Positions 55,011-64,000 of a DNA stretch of 64,000 nt are shown piece by piece (position 1 is the first letter of the stretch; the number at the start of each line of letters is the position of its first letter). Position numbers and translations under genes: made by a program. This stretch comes from Rhipicephalus microplus (Eukaryota; Arthropoda; Arachnida; Ixodida; Ixodidae): NCBI RefSeq assembly GCF_043290135.1, contig NC_134710.1, positions 320,794,017 to 320,858,016 of the forward strand. The letters run 5' to 3'. The notes beneath the pieces are model-generated. The model was given only the letters and a program-made list of their open reading frames with translations, did no database searches and was not told where the DNA came from.

Positions 55011-57179
55011 ATGGGATTAAATTTATAATTTTCGGTAGTTCTTTTCTTTGGGGTTAACGTACTGGGTTTTAGCCACAGGAGCATTTGCGAGGCAATATGC
55101 ATTTCCTACACGAGACAAGATGATATGAATGCCAAGATCAAATTCAAGCATAGTTTTCAGAAAAGCTAGTCCTTGTTTTTGTTACTTTTTGTTATCATGA
55201 ATTAAACTAATAAGTTAGTATTTCCAAACTATCTATTGCTAAGACTTATGACAATATAAACAAAGTATTTTATATACAAGGCACTGCTCATTTCATGGCC
55301 GATCCACCATGATGGCTTACGCCAGGTTAAAAGGGCCAATCAATCAATCAATCAAAGAAGGCAGTCAAGGTTCACACTTTTTTCAGGCTTGGCACCACTA
55401 ATGCAAATCTGCCTTGATGTTTCAGATGCGAAGCATCTCACGAGCAAGCTTGATCTGGTGGCATCCGCACTCCACTGTGAATTCACGTCCCCTCCCCTCA
55501 CTCCTCTGTTGTGCTCCCCTCTCTTTTGCCTCGCAATGCCAATACAGGCTTGAAAACTACTTGCAGCACAAGCTGAAGAACAACAAGAAGGGAGACAGGA
55601 AAGAGCACAATTCCCTTCCCCTTTTCTTTCAGTTTGCGCAGCAAGTAAACTTTTCAAGTATGAACCAACTAGTCTGCAAAGAAATATTGCTCCAATGCAA
55701 GCAGCGCAATGAAAAAAAAAAAAAAAAAACTGCTCGCATTCCCCAATCGTTCACTAGCCACCCCGCATATATAGGCACTAGATCTTGACCTCCAAGGTAG
55801 TGCTGGTGTGACACTTCTCCTGTGCCTTGTTTAACAATAAAAACTCGCAATGTGTGTGTGGACTGCAGGTCTCCCTCCGTCCAATTGTAGTCGTCTGTCT
55901 CATTGCCCATTAGCAGCGATTGACATGTTCCAGTAGGAAACACCGGTCTATCACCGCCTGGTTTGAGCCTCCCCAGGTGTCTCTCCTACGCAATGCTGCG
56001 ATTAGCCCCAGCATCAATGCCACGGTCAGTTTAAGCGTTAGAGGCCCCTACTTCACATCTACACATGGTATCCTTCAGCAGGAGATAGTGCAATTTTTTT
56101 TTATTAGACGACAACCAAATTGTGCCGCGATCCACTACCAGGAAGCCTGTCATCGCCGCGTTAACCCAACGAGCTAGCTACCACATCTCCACACAGTCAT
56201 TAGCGAGCAGAGTGGACATGAAGCGGGCCCGAAGAAGACTTCCCTGGCAAAAGTGCATATACGATACAGGAAGTGGCCCATTAGTAAACATGCGAGCCGA
56301 GCAGGCAAACATGCTGCACGCAACTAGCCAGGTGACTAGTAGCTACTCGTGCCAGTAGAGCACTTCAGAGAAACTATTAGTTTTCACTTAGTAGCAGATC
56401 GTCGTACAGACATGAACACGTGTTGAGAAAATCTGATCCTGTCCAGTCTTTCCCTATGTCAGTCACTGCATAACCTGAAACCTGTTGTTTCGAACGAGTA
56501 AGGGTATCTCACAACACTTAAAAACAAGAACTAATGGTGCAACATGCACATTATCAGTTTGTGCTAAATCAGTACACTTAAGAACACACTCAAACACCTT
56601 TGTTTCACACAAAGTGAAAAAATGTCAACACAGTGCCCCTGTGAATGCCGCAATCTCTGTTTGCAATATCAGCATGGTGATGGAAGTGGTTGCACGTGCC
56701 AGACAAAATCATTGCCACCATGTTGCTTGTTTAGAAATTCCATGGCAGCCGCACAGCAACACAGCCAATCAGCAATGAAGGCGTGGTCACATGATTGAAT
56801 CAGCACACCACATTTACTTCTGTAGTTCATTATCACTCTTTACCTTTTTTTATGCACGAGTTCTCTCATTTTTACTAGTTGCATGTTCATGCTGTAAGTG
56901 TGCGACTGGGGAATTTATAATGCAATCGCCATGCTGGCGAAGCTTTTGCCTCAGCTTTCCAACGTTTCTATGCACTTTGGACAGTTCTCATGCAAGCGAT
57001 GTTCTACAAAACATGCTTTTTGCTGGAGTGGTCAAGGTCGCATGCGACTTTACAACTGCACAATGTGTACCTATATTGTGCAGTTACTGTGGCTCTACCT
57101 CTACAAGGTTTTGCGTTTCACAATTATATGCAGCTGCAAGCGCATATTTGCAAGTTTTTTCAGCTCGCAAACATAGGAA
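55011..57179. other. No identified gene; scattered repeat fragments
   Basis: An (AATC)n tract at about 55336-55354, a poly-A run at about 55712-55729, and a diverged relative of the 29.9-kb repeat at about 56220-56500 (ttcacttagtagcagatcgt). No supported coding region. Confidence 0.45.
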
Positions 57180-57189
57180 AAAAAGGAAC

Positions 57190-58106
57190 AGGGTACACAG
57201 AAAGAGCGCTGACTTTCAACTAACTTTATTTTGCAGAGTGGCAAAATATATATGCGTCGAAAAGGACGACACAGAACAGGAAAATAAAAAACAAGCCTAA
57301 TCAATGCATCAGTATCAAAACACGTGAGACGGGTCCTTGATTGCCTCAAAGGCTAGCCAGGTAATCATGTTCTAACTGTGATAAAGCAACAGATGAGGTG
57401 CTTAGGCAGTTATTGCCTGGTAAGTATTTTTCAGCTTCAATAATTTCGCGGGTAAGGCGATTACTATGCCTCGCCAATATACAGCACCGATCGAAGATGG
57501 GGGTGCAACCACAATCTCGGCAATGGATGCCATTGTGCCCTTGTACCACGTTGTGCAGGTTACTTCGAAGCTCTCGGAGGCTGTTATTTATGCACCTGCT
57601 AGTTTGGCCGACAGACATTCCCACACATCAGTGGAATAAAGTAGACGACTCCCACTGCGCATGGGACGTATCGTGACCTGTGCGCAACAGAGCAGGGGCA
57701 ACAGTTCGTGCGAGGTGCAATGCAACAGTTCGTGCGAGGTGCAATAACCCGCTTGCAAAGTCTCTGCAATTTTTCTGGTGCAGAAAAACCACCAGAACTT
57801 TGGCTGACTGAGCAATGTTTTTTAGCCTGTGCGAGACGTGAACATAAGGTAGTATGACAGGCCGGCTCTTTCTGACCCTGTTGCCCTTTTCCGGTTTGTT
57901 GGCTCTCTTCACGACAGTGACCAGCTTTTCCGCCACCAAGACGAGAACATGTGCGGGGTAACCAGCTTTTGTCAGATGCTCCACTTGTAGAGCAAAGCTG
58001 TGGTGGACCATGTGGGAGCAAGACTTCTTTAAGGCGTTGGCAAGGCAGAAGTTAGCAATGCTCTGCTCAACCAATTTTGAGCGAGCCAAGATGAAAGGCA
58101 AACATT
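57190..58106 (-). mobile_element. Penelope-like element, 5'-truncated
   Basis: The minus-strand relic keeps the region after the reverse transcriptase and a GIY-YIG endonuclease domain, then a 3' UTR ending near 57190 (minus strand: aaagttagttgaaagtcagc). No reverse transcriptase motifs are visible above 58106, where an unrelated repeated block begins. Confidence 0.75.
57346..58106 (-). pseudogene. Penelope-like polyprotein C-terminal part with GIY-YIG endonuclease, broken
   Basis: In Penelope-like elements the GIY-YIG domain nicks DNA for insertion. Order on the minus strand: QSIANFCLANALKKSC, ALQVEHLTKAGYPAHVLVLV, PVILPYVHVSHRLKNIAQSA (the conserved linker before the endonuclease), a 24-bp tandem duplication at 57697-57744, SSTLF/VVYFIPLMCG, a one-base frameshift near 57605, then GMSVGQTSRCINNSLREL (first Tyr of YVG replaced by Ser), HCRDCGCTPIFDRC, TREIIEAEKY with the catalytic Glu, and the stop at 57346. 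Frameshift and truncation make it inactive. Confidence 0.8.
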
Positions 58107-58330
58107 CCTTACCTTGGGCTGTGCCATGATCAGGAAAGCTTGTGCTGAGTGTGTTCTGGGACAACCAGAAAATCGCGGTGCAAAGAATGGCACAGCATTT
58201 CAGATTGACATGTCACGTATTAGACGGAGAAATAGAAACACCACCTGTAACAGAGGCTGGCTGTTCTATTCTGCCTCAGTCTCTTCTTCGTCTGGACGAG
58301 TATGTGCCCTTACCTTAGCACCGCTTAGTC
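58107..58330. repeat. Duplicated blocks A and B (first copies)
   Basis: Block A (58107-58212, starting ccttgggctgtgccatgatc) recurs at 60596-60702 with about 85% identity by eye. Block B (58208 onward, starting tgtcacgtattagacggaga, then ggctggctgttctattctgc) recurs at 60421-60540. Here A directly precedes B; in the second location B precedes A. Confidence 0.7.
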
Positions 58331-59420
58331 ATCAATACACTCGGCCACGACTGAGACGTAGGGTCTATCCGCGTAAATGTCTCTGGTAGGCGAAATTGAC
58401 TGTTTCTTGGAGGTCTTTACAGATATCGGATCAGCTGTGTCGGTATATGCTGGAGGGCGGATGTGTCTGGCAGTCGGCACTGGCTGTTGAGGGTAGGTCA
58501 TAGCCGCCGCTGTCGCCTCTCTTGTCGCACCTCTGCAGGATGTCGTAGGAGACTCGCAATAAATGGTAGGTAATAGCACTGACGTGTCGTGACCCCACGA
58601 AGAGCATCTGCTCAGTCGCCCCATGCATCCTCTCCACTTTGCAGCTGATGGGCAAACTCTCATCGACACTCTCCCACAGGTCAAGTTAGGTGGAACGTAC
58701 AGATTTTTTGAGTAACGGGCATCCACTGCCATCAGGCTCAACATAGAGGACACCCGCACATGCCCTAAAATCTTTGGCTTTTATTTTGTCTGCATGAGGG
58801 GTATGTCAGGCACGAGAACATCTGGCCCCTCCATGTGCTCAAGCACTGGCGAGCTTGGAGGCGGCCTCGGCAACTGTTGTGGCTTCTGAGTGGCAGGTCT
58901 AGCGTGGGGAGTAGCCTCGTAGCTGCTCCCATCTGTGGCAGAGAACACAGCTTGTGGCCGATCGTGTCTGCCACAAGACACTCAAAGCCTTCATTAGGGT
59001 GGCTGCTGTGGTCATCTTCAGCACAGAGACAGTGCCCCTCATGATCTTTATCACCAAGAAAAGAGACAGATGGCTTGCACTCTTTCGGTGCCTTCACTGT
59101 AAGTGTGTGAAGCACGAGAAGAGCTGGTACCTGAATGTGCCCCTGTAAAGGAGAATATAGCCCTGGTTTGGGCGCAGGCTTCTCCAGAGTACATAATAGA
59201 ACATCAAGACGCACTGAAATTGTCAGCGGTGCCGGTGAACACATTCATGGATGCCATGGACTCCTGCTCTTCTGGTCCTTCATGAAAGGAGTACGTGTCA
59301 GGCACGAGAAGAGTTGGTGACTGCATGTTTGCCCAAGCTGCTGGGTTCGGAGGGCACGCTACCAACTGCTCTTGCTTGAAGGTGGTCGTGGTCTGTATTT
59401 ATGGTCCTGCCGATGGTGAC
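58331..59420 (-). pseudogene. Decayed repeat-protein frame, unidentified
   Basis: Minus-strand translation shows three spaced versions of one motif: WANMQSPTLLVPDTY (about 59335-59290), GHIQVPALLVLHTL (about 59143-59102) and LEHMEGPDVLVPDIP (about 58840-58800). Around them lie CPPNPAAW, SFHEGPEEQESMASMNVF and APKPGLYSPLQ. The longest single frame is 159 codons (59244-58765), and several stops and shifts separate the modules. I do not recognise the protein. Its position between the duplicated B blocks suggests that it belongs to a mobile element, but this is inference. Confidence 0.35.
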
Positions 59421-60420
59421 AGTGCGTAACAGAAGCTGTACAGTGGGGAACCCTTATGGCGGCCGGTATTGGTGTCTGCTCTCCGCACAAGGACTCGATG
59501 GCACAACTATACCACCAAAGTGATTTTCATCGCAGTTCCCATTAATGGTAGAGAGTGGACCAAAGATGACAGGGTAGATCTAAAGGGAACAGAAAATACT
59601 TGTCAGTTTAGCACACCATTCAGGCCAGGTTTATTCCACGATGCCTTTGTAGGCATGCCATACTTTTGCTGCATCGCGAAGGTAGTCGATGGCCCTTCCA
59701 TTTCTGTTGGTCTGTCCAGCCATCACGGTTTACGAGTAAGTTGATGGTGCTGACCCGAAGGAACATGTCGTCCTAGAAACCGCGGCACTCCGGTACTCCG
59801 GTAATTCCCATGCAGCAGCCGATAGTAATGTGGTTTGGCAGGATGCGGAAGTTCCCGCACTGAAACGGGCTAGTTCCTTTGATAGCAAGGATGCCACTTG
59901 CGTGACACCTGTGTGGTCGTTGCGCGAAAAACACAAGGATCTAGAGTCAGGCTCTGCAGAAAATGTGGAGGCCCCAGCACTCAGGCAGGTGGTACAGGGG
60001 ATACAAGACGCCAAGCTGCCCAGTTGGTGCGACAGGCGTGTGGGGGCGCGGATGATCTGCGCTGCTTTGTCAGATAAGCAACCCAGAGAGCCTTTGGTGG
60101 CGACTGCGAAATAAGGGTCGTCGCAGCAATCAGCGCAGTGGCAATGTCCTAGACCGTGGAAGTGGGAACAACACAATCAAAGGGAGTGGTGCTGGTATAA
60201 GGACGTCGAGCCACTGAGGCCTGGACGCCTTCCGCAGACGGTGCTTGTAGTGCCAGCAGGTAAACTGGTGCCGAGGAGGCCTGGACACCGTCCCTACACT
60301 GGGCTTCCGACGACAAGCTTGTGAATTCCATGCATGCTCGAGGAAGTGTGCACGATGTGGCCTAACTGGCGGCTCCGCAAGGCGCATTACCCTAGGGCTT
60401 CGTTTTAGACGACTGCGCCA
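59421..60420. other. Unassigned interval between duplicated blocks
   Basis: Frames up to 148 codons occur on both strands (60176-59730 minus; 59830-60114 plus) and neither shows a known domain. It may be the remaining interior of the element bounded by blocks B and B'. Confidence 0.35.
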
Positions 60421-60702
60421 CTGTCACGTACTAGATGGAGAAATAGACAACGCCCGTAACTGAGGCTGGTTGTTCTATTCTGCCTTGTTCTCTTCTTCCT
60501 TTAGACCAATATGTGCCCCGGTCCAAGCCCCACTTTGTCATCATTACAATGTCAAGAACACACACTAAAAGCATCTGAATTTATTGCAGCCAAAAAACCT
60601 TGGGCTGTGCCATGATCAGGAAAGGTTGTGCTGATTGTGTTCCGGGACAACCGGAAAATGACAGTGAAAGAAGTGGTACAGCATTTCAGACTGACGTGTC
60701 AA
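60421..60702. repeat. Duplicated blocks B' and A' (second copies)
   Basis: B' (60421-60540) has tgtcacgtactagatggaga and ggctggttgttctattctgc. A' (60596-60702) has ccttgggctgtgccatgatc and cagcatttcagactgacgtg. Both share the word tgtca at their junctions with the first copies. Confidence 0.7.
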
Positions 60703-60704
60703 AA

Positions 60705-60860
60705 AAACACTTATACCTCATTATAACAAAGTTCCACCTTACAATAAGTTCGTTATATCCAGAAACTCATTATGAAGGTTTATTTTCAACTATATTGTAA
60801 AACTATTTTAATTTACTTCATTATACAGGTTATTTTATAACAAAGTTTGAGTTTACCTAT
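60705..60860. repeat. Degenerate Tigger-type MITE-like sequence
   Basis: cttatacctcattataacaa and ttcattatacaggttatttt with ataacaaagtttgagtttac resemble two ends of a pogo/Tigger MITE in inverted arrangement, but the boundaries are eroded. Confidence 0.35.
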
Positions 60861-61464
60861 ATCAGACCAGCTGCCCAACTGTACTGCTGAAGCTACCATA
60901 CGCCTTAAAAACACTGAAGATCATTAAGACAAAAATTTATTGTGCTAAAGCAAATGCCAACGATGCCAAGCTGCACCATGGCAGCAAGGATTAAGTGCCA
61001 TGGTAAAGAAAGTGTTCAGTGCCACTTTACCTGCTGAATGCAAAATGCAGCAGGTAAAGATGGAAGTCAATATTGTTCCCCCAAAAGTCATTCAAGGTAC
61101 ACTAATGGCAAATAATTTATGTCAGAGTGAAAGCTCAATGAATGACTACGTATAAAATGACAATATTATCAAGAGCAGTGCCATAGTTAGCGAGAAATTA
61201 AGCTAAATGCACGAGATGTGCCACGAGAAGTACAATCACAAAATGATCCCAATGATGTCAGAGTTACCGCCTACAATTAATCACTATAACCTGTTACACC
61301 ACTGTGGTTCAGCAAAACCAAAGCTACGGGGTGTAAGAAAGCCACACCCTAGCGCAGCGAAATGTAATCCCACATACAAGAGCCTTGAAATTGACAGGGT
61401 TGGTGGCGTTTCCTTTGTGCGTGTTTCGCCACATTGCCACGATATGGTTATTCTTAGTCGCATT
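60861..61464. other. No identified gene
   Basis: Nothing recognised; the frame 61207-61515 runs into the Tigger terminus at 61467 and is not supported. Confidence 0.4.
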
Positions 61465-61466
61465 TA

Positions 61467-62580
61467 CCGTATTTATTTTGCACCCTCACATAAATTCTGC
61501 ACCCCTCATATTTAGCCTGCTTTACGAAAAAAAAATTTACTCGCATATTTCACGCTCCCCCACCCAGCTGAGCCAGCTCACTGGCCCACCCACAAAAAGA
61601 CTTTGGACACCTTGAACGGGCGCCCGCTTCGCTGAGTAGGCTAATGCAATCAAACGGGCAGCAAGTGCAAAGCCCCTTCTTCTGAGGACTTCCGAAATAG
61701 GGTCCCTAGAACACTGCACCCGCTGGAACTGCTGAAGCGTTTGCCTCCCTCCCCTATTCCTATGATCGCTACCATGATAATATACGCTTGCATCATGGCA
61801 CGGACAACTTTCTGCATCGGAGGCCTGCAAGCGCCTATCGCGCCAACTGTTCCCCTTGTTCTCTGTGTCCGCACTGCAATGCATGCTTGGTTGATTTCTG
61901 AAATTTGGGTTCTGCCATCAATTCGTTGCCTTTTTACAGTTCTTTTGAAATGGCCAACAGTAACTATATATATATACTGCAAAATTCAAGCTCGCTGTTG
62001 TGAAGTTTGCTGAAGAAAACTGGAATGGTGCGGCCACCAAGCGTTTCAGCATGAACTTTAATGTAGAACAATCGCCGCGATCGGTACAGGAGAAAACAGC
62101 GTGCGTGCTAGCTAATACAAGTTTTCTGCCGTTGAAGAAGGCCTTTTCAATTATATGTGAACCCTCGAGTCCTTTGGTATTGCCGTGTCATGGGACCTAG
62201 TTTCTCCAAGCATTGTCCAAAAGCTTCAAGAAAATGGGGCATTCGAAAAGGCTCGACAGAACCGAAAACGATGCGCTTTGGGAGGGCGGTGACAGCAATC
62301 GCGACAATTATTCTCAATGTGAACTTTCGATCAGCGATTTTGACTAGACTGCGCGTGACTGCATCTGACTGGTGGTTAAACTACATGCTAATGCTGTTTA
62401 ATTGACAAGTACACTTTCTTTGTGCATCAATTTATTATTTTTAGTGTATATACTGCACACGTTAAGACCATTGCACATTATGTCACATGCATTCGCAAAA
62501 TCCCCGCGTAATTTGTGCACCCCCTTCTCGGAGCCCCAAAATGGCGAAAAAAAGTGCTCAAATTATGCGAGTAAATGCAG
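61467..62580 (+). mobile_element. Tigger derivative, internally deleted and diverged
   Basis: The left terminus ccgtatttattttgcaccct follows TA (61465-61466). The right terminus caaattatgcgagtaaatgc precedes TA (62581-62582). End-motif repeats just inside (ttctgcacccctcatattta; gtaatttgtgcacccccttc) match the family of the copies at 25253 and 47652. At about 61998-62070 the plus strand reads KFAEENWNGAATKRFSMNFNVE, a degraded helix-turn-helix from the transposase N-terminus. Catalytic regions are absent. Confidence 0.75.
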
Positions 62581-62582
62581 TA

Positions 62583-64000
62583 TTTTGTATGCATTTATTT
62601 ATTTGTGTTCGTTACTGTCGATACCTGCATTTATAAATCAATATGGCAGCACCCATCCAGAAGCGACCGTCTGCTTCGATCCGGACTTGCTCTTGCTACA
62701 CACTCACTGCGCTGACTGCAGTTAAACAGCCATTGATTAGTTTCATCTCGCTCTGGCACTAAAGCATCAGGTACGTTTTGTCTTTATTAGCAAGATAGGC
62801 TGCTTGCTTAGCCACACATGATCAGCCTAACGCAACAAGGCAGTGTTCGGGCTGCGTCACCAGACCAAGAACTCTGCATCTCCAAATACCGGACATGCAA
62901 CATCGCACAGCGTTCCGTGTGCATAAGCTTGATTGAGATAACCTCCGCATACAATTCATCTCGCGTATAGTAAATCGCACATGACATCGCAAATACTCAT
63001 GTGGCTAAAACCTAGTGTTGTAGCCCCAAAGGAAATAACCTCTGGAAGTGATAAATTGAACCCTATCTTTCAGAGTGGTTCATCTAGAAGTCTTTTTCTT
63101 TGATTGACAAGCAATTTGCATGTTTGAAAGAAATGATGCAGGGAGTAGACTAGCCGAGCTACAGAGTAAAAAACGAAGCTTTGTGAATGCTGTAGAGATG
63201 GATGTGCATGCCAGTGTTTGTTTCAGAAAGTAACATGAACAACGCAAGATGTTGCAGTGAATTAGAGACTCGGCAGTGGCCGAACTGACCATGCCGTCGC
63301 CACTTTCGTAGCGCGTTCTCTTTCTTGCATGTGCCTCAAGCTCTTAGCATGAGCTGCGTGAGCAATGTTGCGTTCGGAGAGCCACCCTTTGCTGCGGCCG
63401 CCGGAACGAAAGAAACGCGCCCGCCTCACTTTGTGGAGATAAAAGAGCAGCGCGAAGACGTCCTGTTGTTTTTCATGTACCGGGCGGTGCATGGTTGCAG
63501 TTACTCGACGGAGCATTGCTGTCGTTGGGGCCGGCGCGAAAATGCAACAGGTGGCATCTTCGTGCCCCAGTAAAAGCCAGCATCTTCGTGCCCCAGGAAA
63601 AGCCACAATGCAGAGTTTCCGCCAAAGGCAAACGTTGGACCACCACGCTGTGCGTCTGACTGATAGGCCGCCGACGCTCCAATCCGTGCCAGATGTCCAG
63701 GCACATCTGCCATTCGACAGCCTGTGTGGTCGGCCGGAGCGGTGAGATGACATAATCACTACATTCCACTTGCTGGAAGCAAGATTCGCCAGGTGAGACA
63801 ACATCGCCAGAACCACACATGTGCTTGGGTTGTGTGCGCGTGTATGCTGGGGACAGTGCCAGCATAATGACCCTCGTGAGTGCTGTGGGGCCTGTTATTT
63901 GACAGTGCAGTATTGATCTATTCCCCAATCTAGGGATCTGGGGAAATGAGACTGTTTAAAATGAGCCCTCGCGGGCTGCTCAGAGAGTTTTTTCAATGTA
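62583..64000. other. No identified gene
   Basis: A GC-richer part at 63270-63800 holds a 184-codon minus-strand frame (63816-63262) without a recognisable domain. It also has a short tandem repeat (agcatcttcgtgccccag at about 63557-63597), which makes parts of overlapping frames repeat. I cannot call a gene. Confidence 0.4.

Noticed and set aside
55296..55355. Additional SINE copy ending in (AATC)n
   Set aside because: The tail resembles SINE tails but the preceding ~40 bp does not align with any SINE block seen here.

Overview
The window looks like nuclear DNA of an ixodid tick, most likely a metastriate such as Rhipicephalus. The main reason is at least ten copies or fragments of a tRNA-derived SINE that resembles the tick Ruka family. 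Two further tRNA-derived SINE families, I-clade and CR1-type LINEs, several Tigger elements and a Penelope-like relic also fit a tick. I found no bacterial-style genes, no functional tRNA or rRNA gene, no CRISPR array, and no host gene that I can name. One weak host-exon candidate lies near position 1,000. Almost everything recognisable is mobile DNA, and nearly all of its reading frames are broken. Layout. 0-15 kb: SINE copies, a 391-bp tandem duplication, a Tigger relic (9.24-10.71 kb) with a second small element inside it, a duplicated ~695-bp-period repeat (11.5-12.6 kb), and one copy of a long unclassified repeat (13.8-14.6 kb). 15.3-21.3 kb: an essentially full-length I-clade-like LINE on the minus strand (LINE A), with a 19-bp target-site duplication and broken ORF1 and ORF2. 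21-30 kb: palindromes, SINEs, an internally deleted Tigger (25.25-26.14 kb) and a 737-bp solo LTR (28.10-28.84 kb). 30.5-34.5 kb: a plus-strand CR1-type LINE (LINE C) interrupted by a ~1-kb insert that carries a charged tandem-repeat reading frame. 35.9-37.9 kb: a SINE split by a MITE, the inverted partner of the 13.8-kb repeat, and a probable small solo LTR. 38.0-45.4 kb: a second I-clade-like LINE (LINE B, minus strand). It is split by an 860-bp insert and by a 2.46-kb element with long inverted termini, and the latter holds a SINE. 45.70-48.94 kb: a Tigger with a nearly complete transposase, itself hit by a Tigger derivative of another subfamily. 49-50.2 kb: a decayed third Tigger transposase. 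51-64 kb: two well-preserved SINEs, a long foldback insert, a Penelope-like relic, duplicated blocks at 58.1 and 60.5 kb, a decayed repeat-protein frame, and a third Tigger deletion derivative. The elements do not form a pathway. What the region records is insertion history. The clearest order is: LINE B first, then the 2.46-kb inverted-repeat element, then a SINE inside that. Another is a SINE followed by a MITE inside it. Coordinates of diverged elements are approximate. All family assignments come from reading motifs, not from database searches.
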